Assembly (NCBI RefSeq): GCF_900115805.1
Contig: NZ_FOXU01000005.1
Location: forward strand, 124,001 to 188,000
From: Psychrobacillus psychrotolerans
GTDB lineage: Bacteria; Bacillota; Bacilli; Bacillales_A; Planococcaceae
DNA length: 64,000 bases
Direction: 5' to 3'
Part shown: positions 43,905 through 52,046 of the stretch, in pieces
Layout: each line of letters begins with the position of its first letter
Position numbering within the stretch: the stretch's first letter is position 1
Notes under the pieces: generated by a model
The model's database searches: none
Seen by the model: only the letters and a program-made list of their open reading frames with translations
What the model was told of the DNA's origin: nothing
Position numbers and translations under genes: made by a program

Positions 43905-44942
43905 ATGAAGAAATGGAATATAATAACTGCTGCTGCATTAGCATTAATGTTAGCTGCATGTGGATCAGAAGAAACAGAAACACCAAAGGCAACTGAAACA
44001 AACGAAGCAAGTGATACAGAAAAAGATGTAGCAGAAGAGTCGGCATATCCGATGACGGTATCTTCTTTAAGTACTGCTCGTGAAACAGAAGAAGGTGCTT
44101 CAGTTACTTTTGAAGATATTACATTAGAAGAAGAGCCTAAGCGCATTATCTCTTTAGACTACGGTTTCTTAGATACTCTTGATGCTTTAGGTGTTGAAGG
44201 TATCGTAGGTGTAGCAGCTAACGGTGGTCAAGGGAATATTCCAGAACACTTGAAAGAAAAGTATGCACCAAGTGATGAAATTGCTGATGTTGGAACTTTA
44301 AAATCTATTAACTTCGAAGCAGTTGCAGCTGCAGATCCAGATATCATTTTTATCTCTGGTCGTCAAACAGCCTTCTATGAAGAGTTAAAAGAAATTACAC
44401 CAAATGTAGTATTTATCGGTTCAGATAACTCTAACTATATTGATGCAGTTTATGAAACAGTAGACTTAGCGGCTAATATGTTTGATAAAGTGGAAAAAGG
44501 TGAAGAGCTAAAAGCTGCATTACAAGAAAAAGTAGATGAAGTGAAAGAAAAAGCAACTGGCTATGAAAATGCATTAGTTGCTATGTATAATGACAAAAAA
44601 ATGTCTGGCTTTGATAACAGTGCAGAATCACGTTTTGCATATGTGTACAATGATTTCGGTTTCAAACCAGCAACAACTGATATTGAAGCATCTTCACACG
44701 GATCAGACTTTTCTTATGAGTCAATACTTTCAGTAGATCCAGAAGTATTATTAGTAATTGACCGCACAGTTTCGGATGTAGAAACGATTAAAGCGGATAT
44801 CGAAAATGATATTATTAAACAAACTCGTGCTTATAAAGAAGGCAAAATCGTATACTTAGATGGTACGAACTGGTACTTCTCAAGCAACGGTGTAACAACT
44901 GAAACAGCAAAATTACAAGAAATCTTAGATGAATTAAAATAA
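43905..44942 (+). CDS. yclQ: siderophore-binding lipoprotein (YclQ-like)
   Basis: Substrate-binding lipoprotein on the outer face of the membrane, 345 residues. Signal peptide with lipobox LMLAAC (Cys about 20), an acidic linker, then a FepB/BtuF-type fold with EEEPKRIISLDYGFLDTLDALGV, AAADPDIIFISGRQ, YNDFGFKP and the closing FSSNGVTTETAKL. B. subtilis YclQ (FpiA/FpbQ) binds petrobactin and its precursors; ligand here is inferred from gene order. Own Fur-controlled promoter allows higher expression than the membrane parts. Confidence 0.92.
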   Translation: MKKWNIITAAALALMLAACGSEETETPKATETNEASDTEKDVAEESAYPMTVSSLSTARETEEGASVTFEDITLEEEPKRIISLDYGFLDTLDALGVEGIVGVAANGGQGNIPEHLKEKYAPSDEIADVGTLKSINFEAVAAADPDIIFISGRQTAFYEELKEITPNVVFIGSDNSNYIDAVYETVDLAANMFDKVEKGEELKAALQEKVDEVKEKATGYENALVAMYNDKKMSGFDNSAESRFAYVYNDFGFKPATTDIEASSHGSDFSYESILSVDPEVLLVIDRTVSDVETIKADIENDIIKQTRAYKEGKIVYLDGTNWYFSSNGVTTETAKLQEILDELK

Positions 44943-44954
44943 TTCATAGTAACC

Positions 44955-44999
44955 AAGAGCTACTCTATTCGTGTAAACGAGTAGAGTAGCTCTTTTTTT
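44955..44999 (+). terminator. Rho-independent terminator after yclQ
   Basis: Stem AAGAGCTACTCTATTCG / CGAGTAGAGTAGCTCTT, small loop, seven T. The remaining bases to 45226 hold no recognisable feature. Confidence 0.88.
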
Positions 45000-45226
45000 A
45001 TACGTTTATAACGGCACTTATACTGCTGATTTCAGTTACAGAGGATCGATGAGCTACTATCATCTCTAACGCGTCATTTGATGTCTTATCTGACTCAATC
45101 ATCCCTCCTGATTTTCCAACTTCTCATAATCTCCATCAGAATAACTCGGTTAATAATTAGGCAGAATTCTGTCCACAGTGCTTCGAAGACATTGGAAATA
45201 GATTTTGCTTAAAGGGTAGTTATTCA

Positions 45227-45256
45227 TTGTACATCCATATATTACTAGCTTATAAT
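45227..45256 (+). promoter_or_regulatory. sigma-A promoter of the PAP2 phosphatase gene
   Basis: TTGTAC (45227-45232), 18 bases, TATAAT (45251-45256), about 25 bases before the start codon, so the leader is short. Confidence 0.65.
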
Positions 45257-45281
45257 TTTGTTATGGGATAGGAGGGATTTT

Positions 45282-45893
45282 TTGAAGAAATGGTTTTATC
45301 CACTTAGTCTGGTAACATTATTAGGTTTTGCAGCACTGTTCGTATATTTCAATTCAAAAGAAATAGCACAGTTTGATAATCAGATGACCCAAATATTTGG
45401 AGATAATAATATTATAGGATTTTTTCATAATTTCGGGGACACTAAATTTATTATATTTGTCACGCTGTTATTAGTTATTTATCTTTGGTTACGCTCAAAA
45501 AATTATCGAGGAATGCTCTTTGTTTTACTCTCTGTAGGGTTTGGAAATGTTCTGAATCAAATGCTTAAAAAGTGGGTGGAAAGAGAACGACCAGATATTC
45601 CACAACAGTTGGAGACCTTTAGCTTTCCATCTGGACATGCAATGGTGGGGCTTTTATATTTATTTACCATTGCCTACTTTTTAACAGAGCATCAGTCGAG
45701 TAAACCGAAACGGGTTCTAATCTGGTTAGTCGCTATACTTGCTACCATAATGGTTGGACTTTCACGGATTGCGGAACATAGGCATTATGCTTCAGATGTT
45801 TTAGCTGGGTGGATGATTGGGTATTCTTGGTTTGTCATCGTAGCATTGTGGTATGAATACAGAAACAGAGTTTTTAAAAAGTATACAGAGTAG
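45282..45893 (+). CDS. PAP2-family membrane phosphatase
   Basis: Membrane phosphatase of 203 residues, about six helices, with the active site outside. All three motifs are complete: KKWVERERP (K-X6-RP), PSGHAM, and SRIAEHRHYASD (SR-X5-H-X3-D). Substrates in the family include undecaprenyl pyrophosphate, phosphatidic acid and phosphatidylglycerophosphate. TTG 45282 follows GGATAGGAGGGA, which decides the start. A compact terminator sits on its stop codon. Confidence 0.9.
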   Translation: MKKWFYPLSLVTLLGFAALFVYFNSKEIAQFDNQMTQIFGDNNIIGFFHNFGDTKFIIFVTLLLVIYLWLRSKNYRGMLFVLLSVGFGNVLNQMLKKWVERERPDIPQQLETFSFPSGHAMVGLLYLFTIAYFLTEHQSSKPKRVLIWLVAILATIMVGLSRIAEHRHYASDVLAGWMIGYSWFVIVALWYEYRNRVFKKYTE

Positions 45894-45921
45894 AAACCTT
45901 TCCTCGTTGGAAAGGTTTTTT
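45894..45921 (+). terminator. Rho-independent terminator after PAP2 gene
   Basis: Perfect 10-bp stem AAACCTTTCC / GGAAAGGTTT with a 5-base loop and T run. Confidence 0.88.
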
Positions 45922-45938
45922 CTAAAGGAGTGGGGTAT

Positions 45939-46589
45939 ATGTTTGAAATACCAAAGGAGCTTATTAAACTTGGGATCAACCGGATAGAGGGTTTTCCTGT
46001 AGAAGGATTTGTTAAAGGGAAGGGACCTAAAAACCCAAGTATCTTACTTATAGGCGAAGCTCCTGGAGAGAATGAGGCTATAAAAGGAGTTCCATTTATC
46101 GGTAGAGCAGGTGACGAACTCAACAAGTCATTAGAAAGTATTGGATTGACCAGAGAAGACGTATATATGACTAGTGCAGTTCGTAGCCGACCATATGTAT
46201 GGAGAGATAAGAAGACTCGTAATGGTGAGTTAATACAAAAAAAGTATAATCGCCCACCAACCCAATTAGAAATAGTGGCACATGCACCCATATTAGATTA
46301 TGAACTAAAAAATATTGTCCCTAATATTATTGTTACGTTAGGGAATGTAGGTTTACAGCGTTTGTTAGGAAAAGAGGCAAAGGTTTCCAAGTTACATGGA
46401 GAACTGCTTCATCGACCAGTACGTCACTTAAAATCACTAGATTCTATTGAATTTGAATGGTCGGATGAAAGCTATATGATTATTCCTACCTACCACCCTG
46501 CCTCTGTGTTTTATAGACCTTCCAACCGCGATTTTCTTGAGCAAGATTGGATTAATATTGGGAATTATTTAACGAATAGAAAGTATTGA
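45939..46589 (+). CDS. uracil-DNA glycosylase superfamily protein, cysteine-free
   Basis: Predicted base-excision enzyme of 216 residues. Motif 1 reads GEAPGENEAIKGVPFIGRAG (about 40-59) and the C-terminal loop TYHPASVF matches the HPS-type motif of family 4/5 glycosylases. Unlike Fe-S family 4 enzymes it contains no cysteine, so it cannot hold that cluster. ATG 45939 with AAGGAG at 45924 is preferred over GTG 45930. It may be read through from the PAP2 gene or from its own promoter. Uracil specificity is inferred. Confidence 0.82.
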   Translation: MFEIPKELIKLGINRIEGFPVEGFVKGKGPKNPSILLIGEAPGENEAIKGVPFIGRAGDELNKSLESIGLTREDVYMTSAVRSRPYVWRDKKTRNGELIQKKYNRPPTQLEIVAHAPILDYELKNIVPNIIVTLGNVGLQRLLGKEAKVSKLHGELLHRPVRHLKSLDSIEFEWSDESYMIIPTYHPASVFYRPSNRDFLEQDWINIGNYLTNRKY

Positions 46590-46622
46590 TTGTATTTGAA
46601 TTGAGTTAATTGATTGACTCGA

Positions 46623-46671
46623 TGTATACGTTTGTATACAATATATATATATAAGTATACAAACGTATACA
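46623..46671 (+). promoter_or_regulatory. nested GTATAC inverted repeat upstream of 46685 gene
   Basis: Arms TGTATACGTTTGTATAC (46623-46639) and its exact reverse complement (46655-46671), separated by a 15-base AT-repeat loop. Each arm is itself near-palindromic (GTATAC-N4-GTATAC class), so there are two dimer sites in mirror order. The right arm touches the AAAGGGGG ribosome site. No T run, so not a terminator; best read as an operator pair, with an RNA switch as the alternative. Confidence 0.7.
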
Positions 46672-46684
46672 AAGGGGGCTTTGT

Positions 46685-47041
46685 ATGAGAAGTGAATCAC
46701 ATCCTCGAGGGAGACATGACCGAGACGAAAATCATCGGGAGGGTAGACGTAGAGGAAGACCAATACAAGCAGAAGACAAAGAAAAAAGACATGGTGCGAA
46801 AACGTTCCGACGTGGGAGAGCGTTAGCGTTTTATGATATGATGAATATGAAATCAAACGCATTAAAGAAGCAATTAGAAACTCCTGAATTACAATCGATT
46901 AATCCGATTATAGTTGGTGAATTGAAGGCAGTAGAAACTCTTATGGAAGAGTTTGCACAATTATTTGAACTATATGAAGTAGAAGAACCCACAACTCAAG
47001 ACACAATTAATGAAGAAAAACCAATTGATACACAAAATTAA
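46685..47041 (+). CDS. unknown basic protein with Arg-rich N terminus (118 aa)
   Basis: I do not know its function. Residues 1-45 are rich in Arg, His and Asp/Glu (RGRHDRDENHREGRRRGRP, TFRRGRALAFYDMM) and probably bind nucleic acid or are disordered; residues about 50-100 are helical (KKQLETPELQSINPIIVGELKAVETLMEEF), followed by an acidic tail. AAAGGGGG lies 7 bases before ATG 46685. It follows a striking inverted repeat and precedes the heme monooxygenase gene by 34 bp, so the two are probably co-regulated. Confidence 0.75.
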   Translation: MRSESHPRGRHDRDENHREGRRRGRPIQAEDKEKRHGAKTFRRGRALAFYDMMNMKSNALKKQLETPELQSINPIIVGELKAVETLMEEFAQLFELYEVEEPTTQDTINEEKPIDTQN

Positions 47042-47075
47042 AAACAATCGCTAAGATAAAAATGGGGGAATAGAA

Positions 47076-47408
47076 ATGTTAGTACAAATTCGTAAATGGA
47101 CAGTGACAGAAGGAAATGCCGATAAGATTCTTGAACGTTTTAAGAAGAAACCAGATCAAGGTCCATCATTGATTGAACAACGTGAAGGATTCATCGGGCG
47201 TGAGTTATTAGTTAAGAATGTTCGTCGAGGTGAAGAAGAAGTAGTAATGATTGTTCGTTGGGAATCAGAAGAGGCTTGGAAAGCATGGGAAAAGAGTCCT
47301 GAGCATATTGCCGGACATAAAAAGAAAATAAAAGAGCATGGTGGAAAACCACCACAGCCTGAATTTGTAATTGCTATGGAACATGGAAGTTATACTGTAG
47401 TGGAATAG
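47076..47408 (+). CDS. hmoA: heme-degrading monooxygenase-like protein (IsdG/HmoA, ABM fold)
   Basis: A 110-residue ferredoxin-fold monooxygenase domain. The segment NVRRGEEEVVMIVRWESEEAWKAWEKSPEHIAGHK is close to B. subtilis HmoA; within it the Trp and His expected for heme binding can be seen (RWESEEAW, EHIAGH). The Asn near residue 7 of staphylococcal IsdG is absent, as in HmoA types. Expected to cleave heme and release iron, which fits the nearby iron uptake locus, but there is no Fur box. Good GGGGGAA ribosome site and own terminator. Confidence 0.82.
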   Translation: MLVQIRKWTVTEGNADKILERFKKKPDQGPSLIEQREGFIGRELLVKNVRRGEEEVVMIVRWESEEAWKAWEKSPEHIAGHKKKIKEHGGKPPQPEFVIAMEHGSYTVVE

Positions 47409-47448
47409 AATATAATAACAAAAGTAGTCATATTATGATAAAAAAATT

Positions 47449-47490
47449 AGCATTGGATTAAGTGGTATACACTTCTTCCAATGCTTTTTT
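47449..47490 (+). terminator. Rho-independent terminator after hmoA-like gene
   Basis: Stem AGCATTGGA / TCCAATGCT with inner AAGTG/CACTT, T run. Confidence 0.85.
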
Positions 47491-47628
47491 GTTTAATAAC
47501 ATCACCTATAGGTTAAACCACTGTTGCTTAGGGAAGAAATAAATAACGAAGTGATGTCTCCATAATTAGTAATAAATTTGTAGAATTCGTAAAAATAAAA
47601 AAAATATATTTTCACTAGTTGAAAAGAG

Positions 47629-47657
47629 TTGCGCAAAGGAAACATTTTGCGTATAAT
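47629..47657 (+). promoter_or_regulatory. sigma-A promoter of the ZIP transporter gene
   Basis: TTGCGC (47629-47634), 17 bases, TATAAT (47652-47657), about 35 bases before the start. Confidence 0.65.
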
Positions 47658-47692
47658 AAATGAAAATCGATAAATAGAAAGAAGTTGGGTCA

Positions 47693-48502
47693 ATGGATGG
47701 AAATGTAGCGTTTGCTTTATTACTTACATTATTTGCTGGTCTGGCAACTGGTATTGGTAGTCTACTTTCATTATTGACATCTCGCACAAATACTAAATTT
47801 TTATCCGTTGCACTAGGTTTCTCAGCAGGTGTCATGATTTATGTATCCTTGGTAGAAATTTTTGTGAAAGCTAAGGACTCTCTCGTTGCTGAACTTGGAG
47901 AGACAAATGGGTATTGGATGACATTAGTTGGTTTTTTCGGTGGGATGTTCGTAATTGCGGTAATTGACCGATTAATACCTAGTCTTGGTAACCCACATGA
48001 AGTTAAAAGTGTAGAAGATATGGATGTCAAAATCAGTAATGCTGAGCAGACAAAACTCATGAAAATGGGTGTTTTTACAGCACTTGCAATAGGGATTCAT
48101 AATTTTCCAGAGGGAATTGCAACCTTTGCATCTGCTCTACAAGATCCCAATTTAGGGATTGCAATTGCCGTTGCCGTAGCTATTCACAATATACCGGAAG
48201 GAATTGCTGTAGCAGTTCCTATATATTATGCAACTGGTAGTCGTAAGAAAGCTTTCAAGTTATCTTTCTTGTCTGGCTTAGCGGAACCGGTTGGAGCGTT
48301 CGTAGCTTATTTAATACTGATGCCCTATTTAAATGGAGTCATGTTTGGAGTAATATTTGCCGGAGTAGCGGGGATTATGGTCTTTATTTCTTTAGATGAG
48401 TTATTGCCAGCAGCGAAAAAATATGATGAAACCCATTCATCTATTTATGGACTCGTTGCAGGAATGGCAGTAATGGCCTTAAGTCTTGTTCTCCTAGCTT
48501 AA
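47693..48502 (+). CDS. zupT: ZIP-family zinc transporter ZupT
   Basis: Importer of Zn2+ and other divalent metals, 269 residues, eight helices. The two metal-site helices carry GIHNFPEGIATF (about 134-145) and AIHNIPEGIAVAV (about 164-176), the hallmark of bacterial ZupT, and SLDELLPAA follows near the C terminus. The internal loop (100-120) is acidic. The ribosome site before ATG 47693 is weak (AGAAGTTGGG). Monocistronic, with promoter and terminator. No Zur box was recognised. Confidence 0.92.
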   Translation: MDGNVAFALLLTLFAGLATGIGSLLSLLTSRTNTKFLSVALGFSAGVMIYVSLVEIFVKAKDSLVAELGETNGYWMTLVGFFGGMFVIAVIDRLIPSLGNPHEVKSVEDMDVKISNAEQTKLMKMGVFTALAIGIHNFPEGIATFASALQDPNLGIAIAVAVAIHNIPEGIAVAVPIYYATGSRKKAFKLSFLSGLAEPVGAFVAYLILMPYLNGVMFGVIFAGVAGIMVFISLDELLPAAKKYDETHSSIYGLVAGMAVMALSLVLLA

Positions 48503-48517
48503 TAAAAGCTTAATCAT

Positions 48518-48560
48518 AAAAAGGCAGTGTAACCTTCAAACGAAGTTGCACTGCCTTTTA
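48518..48560. terminator. bidirectional terminator between zupT and thrB
   Basis: Stem AAAAGGCAGTGTAACCTT / AAGTTGCACTGCCTTTT (one mismatch), small loop, A and T runs at both sides. Confidence 0.85.
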
Positions 48561-48598
48561 TAATGGAATGTATAACTTCTGACTAGTGAAAGTTTCCT

Positions 48599-49510
48599 TT
48601 AGTGGGCATTCTCTGTATCTTTAATCGTAACGACAATACCTGTGCGATTCATAGGTACTTCAACGAGATTATAATCAGGAAATTGACCTTTTAACTTAGA
48701 GATGAAATCCTGTTCTGTTCCTTTTTCCACTAACGAGAGCAGGGTAGGTCCTGCACCACTGATACAAGTTCCATAAGCACCCGCTTGTTTAGCTGCTATT
48801 TTTATCTCTTTGCTCTGTGGAATCATATCAAGTCGGTAAGGCTCGTGTAACAAATCCTGTTCCATATAAGTTCCAACCTGTTCAAAAGCTGATGATAGGA
48901 AAGCCGCAGTTAATAAGTTTGCGATTGCACTTGCTTGTGCTGCTTCTTGACGTGAATAAGAATCCGGTAAAACTTGTCTCGCCATTGTTGTTTTTAATTC
49001 GAAGTTGGGTATAAATAACACAAATGAGGCCTCGATGTGATTTGCATGAAATACATTTATCTCCCCGTTTGCTGCATTAGAAGAGATGGTAAAACCTCCA
49101 TAAATGGAAGCTGCTGCATTGTCAGGATGTCCTTCCATTAGTGTTGCAACTTTTAGTTTATCCTGTGCAGTTAGATGTAATTCCATAATTTGATTGGCTA
49201 ACTCAATACCAGCAACAATGGCTGAAGCACTGCTCCCCATTCCTCTTGCTAGTGGAATTTCACTCTTCACTCTCACTGTGCATGGAGGGAGGGAAAAACC
49301 ATGTAACTCGGCCGTTTTTTCGGCTGCTTGGACAATTAAGTGATCTAGTGGGTTTGGAACATCCGGAAGATTACCGGACAAGTTAATGATTTTCCAATCA
49401 AATCCTAATTCGACTTCCAGTTCTAAATATTTGTCTAGGGCGATACCGATGGAGTCAAAGCCTGGTCCAAGGTTCGCTGTACTTGCTGGTATTGAAATAC
49501 ACCAAACCAT
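48599..49510 (-). CDS. thrB: homoserine kinase
   Basis: GHMP-family kinase that phosphorylates L-homoserine with ATP in threonine synthesis, 303 residues. The N-terminal PASTANLGPGFDSIGIALD, the ATP-binding IPLARGMGSSASAIVAG (about 87-103), and the GAYGTCISGAGPTLLSL motif near residue 250 are all intact. ATG 49510 overlaps the thrC stop by one base (TAATG), so translation is coupled. In many Bacillales the order is hom-thrC-thrB; here hom is not adjacent. Confidence 0.95.
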   Translation of the reverse strand: MVWCISIPASTANLGPGFDSIGIALDKYLELEVELGFDWKIINLSGNLPDVPNPLDHLIVQAAEKTAELHGFSLPPCTVRVKSEIPLARGMGSSASAIVAGIELANQIMELHLTAQDKLKVATLMEGHPDNAAASIYGGFTISSNAANGEINVFHANHIEASFVLFIPNFELKTTMARQVLPDSYSRQEAAQASAIANLLTAAFLSSAFEQVGTYMEQDLLHEPYRLDMIPQSKEIKIAAKQAGAYGTCISGAGPTLLSLVEKGTEQDFISKLKGQFPDYNLVEVPMNRTGIVVTIKDTENAH

Positions 49511-50568
49511 TAGACTAGCACCTCCTCTATAAATGCGCTAAGAGCTGAAGCATTACTTTCAAGTTTATGGGGCTCAGCAACTTTAACATCAATTGCAGTT
49601 TGTGGATCCTTTAAGCCATTGCCAGTTAATACTGCAACTACTGTACTTCCTGCTGCTATTTTTCCTTCTTTTACGGAACGTAGTAGTCCAGCTATTGAAG
49701 CGCATGAGCCAGGCTCTGCGAAGATGCCTTCTCTGCTTGCGATTAGTTTATAGGCTTCGATAATTTCATCATCCGTTACAGCTTCGATGACACCATTAGA
49801 TTCATCGCGGGCAGCTTCAGCACCTTTCCAACTTGCTGGATTACCGATACGAATTGCAGTAGCAATTGTTTCAGGGAATTCGATAGGTTTTCCTTGTACA
49901 ATAGCAGCAGAGCCTTCTGCCTCAAATCCAAAAATTTGAGGTAAACCTGTTTGTTTTTTGTCGTTATATTCTTTGAAACCTTTCCAGTAAGCCGTAATAT
50001 TACCGGCGTTTCCTACTGGTATTGCTAGATAGTCTGGAGCTATTCCTAACACATCGCAAATTTCAAAGGCAGCAGTCTTTTGTCCTTCAATACGATATGG
50101 GTTAACTGAGTTCACTAGTGTAATAGGAGAGGTTTCGCTAATTGCGCGTACCATATCGAGTGCTACATCGAAGTTTCCTTCTATTTGAATAACCTCTGCT
50201 CCGTACATATATGCTTGAGCTAATTTTCCTGCAGCTACTTTTCCTTCGGGTATAACAATAACTGCGCGCATTCCAGCACGAGCCGCATAAGCAGCAGCCG
50301 CGGCTGACGTATTTCCTGTAGAAGCACAAATAACTGCTTTGCTTCCTTCTTCTTTTGCTTTTGCAACTGCAAAAACCATCCCTCTATCTTTAAAAGATCC
50401 AGTAGGGTTTGCTCCTTCTACTTTCACATATACTTCGACGCCTAATTCTTTTGAAATATTTTCTAGTTTAATGAGAGGAGTATTACCCTCCAGCAAAGTC
50501 AATTTAGGGGTATTTTCTGTTACTGGTAAAAACTCCTTATATTCTTCGATTAGTCCTTGCCAAGCCAT
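49510..50568 (-). CDS. thrC: threonine synthase
   Basis: PLP enzyme that turns O-phosphohomoserine into threonine, 352 residues. The PLP lysine sits in [13 protein letters not shown] (about 60); [10 protein letters not shown] and [19 protein letters not shown] form the phosphate pockets. ATG 50568 ([10 protein letters not shown]) with AGAGGTGGA upstream is chosen over an earlier frame start at 50601. First gene of the thrCB transcript, with a plausible sigma-A promoter at 50625-50653. No homoserine dehydrogenase gene or T-box leader precedes it. Confidence 0.95.
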   Translation of the reverse strand: MAWQGLIEEYKEFLPVTENTPKLTLLEGNTPLIKLENISKELGVEVYVKVEGANPTGSFKDRGMVFAVAKAKEEGSKAVICASTGNTSAAAAAYAARAGMRAVIVIPEGKVAAGKLAQAYMYGAEVIQIEGNFDVALDMVRAISETSPITLVNSVNPYRIEGQKTAAFEICDVLGIAPDYLAIPVGNAGNITAYWKGFKEYNDKKQTGLPQIFGFEAEGSAAIVQGKPIEFPETIATAIRIGNPASWKGAEAARDESNGVIEAVTDDEIIEAYKLIASREGIFAEPGSCASIAGLLRSVKEGKIAAGSTVVAVLTGNGLKDPQTAIDVKVAEPHKLESNASALSAFIEEVLV

Positions 50569-50624
50569 GATGTATTCCACCTCTCTGTTCTCCTCGAACA
50601 AACATATGTATTTGTATAAAGGAC

Positions 50625-50653
50625 ATTTTACTCTAATAAAGTGGAAAAAACAA
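50625..50653 (-). promoter_or_regulatory. sigma-A promoter of thrCB (minus strand)
   Basis: Read on the minus strand: TTGTTT, 17 bases, TAAAAT. Moderately good match, 57 bases before the thrC ATG. Confidence 0.5.
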
Positions 50654-50666
50654 GGTAAAATTTATA

Positions 50667-50695
50667 TTGTAACTTTGATATTGGATGCGTATACT
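50667..50695 (+). promoter_or_regulatory. sigma-A promoter of niaP
   Basis: TTGTAA (50667-50672), 17 bases, TATACT (50690-50695), divergent from the thrC promoter. Confidence 0.65.
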
Positions 50696-50713
50696 AAACA
50701 GGTAAACTAAAAA

Positions 50714-50729
50714 CTTTACAGGTGTAAAG
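50714..50729 (+). promoter_or_regulatory. candidate NiaR operator in the niaP leader
   Basis: Perfect palindrome CTTTACAGGTGTAAAG located about 19 bases past the -10 and just before the ribosome site. A further ACAGG follows it and another precedes it. NiaR (YrxA) controls niacin uptake genes in Bacillales; linking this site to NiaR is inference from position. Confidence 0.45.
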
Positions 50730-50748
50730 ACAGGAGTGAAAAAGTAGC

Positions 50749-51951
50749 ATGAAAGAACAAAAAAAGATATCAAAAAATAAATTACTCGGGATAGCAGGAC
50801 TTGCATGGATGTTCGATGCAATGGACGTTGGGATTCTTTCATTTGTAATTGCAGCCTTAGCGATAGATTGGAACTTATCACCAGAGCAAATGGGATGGAT
50901 TGGTAGTGTCAACTCTATTGGAATGGCAGTAGGGGCTCTTGTTTTTGGAGTTTTTGCAGACAAAGTAGGACGTAAGAAAATATTTATGATTACATTACTG
51001 TTGTTTTCTATTGCAAGTGGATTGTCCGCACTAACAACAACACTTGCGGCATTTTTAATTTTAAGATTCTTTGTAGGAATGGGTCTCGGTGGAGAGCTAC
51101 CGGTAGCGTCAACATTAGTATCTGAAAGTGTGGAAGCAAAAGAACGAGGAAAAGTAGTTGTTCTTTTAGAAAGCTTTTGGGCCGCAGGATGGATTATTTC
51201 CGCAATCATTGCCTATTTTATTATTCCTGATTACGGTTGGAGAATTGCTTTAATAATTACTGCATTACCTGCATTTTATGCAATTTACTTACGTTTAAAA
51301 TTACCCGATTCGCCTAAATATACAGAGAAAAAGTCCGAAACTAGAACGATTATGCAAAATATGAGTGAGGTTTGGTCAAAGAAATATGCGAAGCGAACGT
51401 TAATGTTATGGATAGTATGGTTTACAGTTGTATTTTCCTATTATGGAATGTTCCTATGGTTACCAAGTGTAATGGTCATTAAAGGATTTACGCTTATTAA
51501 AAGCTTTGAATATGTATTGATCATGACGATAGCTCAATTACCGGGTTATTTCTCAGCAGCTTGGTTAATAGAGAAGGCAGGACGTAAATTTGTATTAATT
51601 ACATATTTATTGGGAACTGCGGCAAGTGCATTCGTCTTTGGTTCTGCGGAGACAACAACGCTATTGATGGTTTCAGGAATTCTTCTATCATTCTTTAACC
51701 TTGGTGCATGGGGAGCCTTATATGCATATTCTCCAGAGCAATATCCAACTGTCATTCGAGCTACTGGTTCTGGTATGGCTGCCTCTGTTGGACGTATTGG
51801 AGGCATTTTAGGACCTCTATTAGTTGGGACTCTAGTTATGAGAGGCTATGAAATTGGCTACATCTTCACTATTTTCTGTATTGCGATTGTAATCGGAGTA
51901 TTGGCGGTACTGTTCCTAGGCACAGAAACAAAACAAATAGAATTAGAGTAG
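50749..51951 (+). CDS. niaP: niacin transporter NiaP (MFS, YceI-like)
   Basis: Importer of nicotinate/nicotinamide, 400 residues with 12 helices. The sequence follows B. subtilis NiaP closely: LAWMFDAMDVGILSFVIAAL, WIGSVNSIGMAVGALVFG, the MFS motif FADKVGRKKIF, MGLGGELPVASTLVSE, and TETKQIELE at the C terminus. CAGGAGTG precedes ATG 50749. It is divergent from thrC and ends at its own terminator. Role in NAD precursor salvage follows from the family. Confidence 0.92.
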   Translation: MKEQKKISKNKLLGIAGLAWMFDAMDVGILSFVIAALAIDWNLSPEQMGWIGSVNSIGMAVGALVFGVFADKVGRKKIFMITLLLFSIASGLSALTTTLAAFLILRFFVGMGLGGELPVASTLVSESVEAKERGKVVVLLESFWAAGWIISAIIAYFIIPDYGWRIALIITALPAFYAIYLRLKLPDSPKYTEKKSETRTIMQNMSEVWSKKYAKRTLMLWIVWFTVVFSYYGMFLWLPSVMVIKGFTLIKSFEYVLIMTIAQLPGYFSAAWLIEKAGRKFVLITYLLGTAASAFVFGSAETTTLLMVSGILLSFFNLGAWGALYAYSPEQYPTVIRATGSGMAASVGRIGGILGPLLVGTLVMRGYEIGYIFTIFCIAIVIGVLAVLFLGTETKQIELE

Positions 51952-51994
51952 AAAACAAAACCTGTTCCTCCTTGGGAGCAGGTTTTGTTTTGCC
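51952..51994 (+). terminator. Rho-independent terminator after niaP
   Basis: Stem AAAACAAAACCTGTTCC / GGAGCAGGTTTTGTTTT with a 5-base loop. Confidence 0.88.
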
Positions 51995-52046
51995 TAAGGG
52001 TGAAAACATAGTAAAATGAAGAATGGCTATACAAGGGGCGCAGAGG

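Noticed and set aside
45785-46291. Minus-strand open frame of 168 codons
   Set aside because: It lies opposite the PAP2 and glycosylase genes, has no ribosome site and a composition expected for an antisense shadow.
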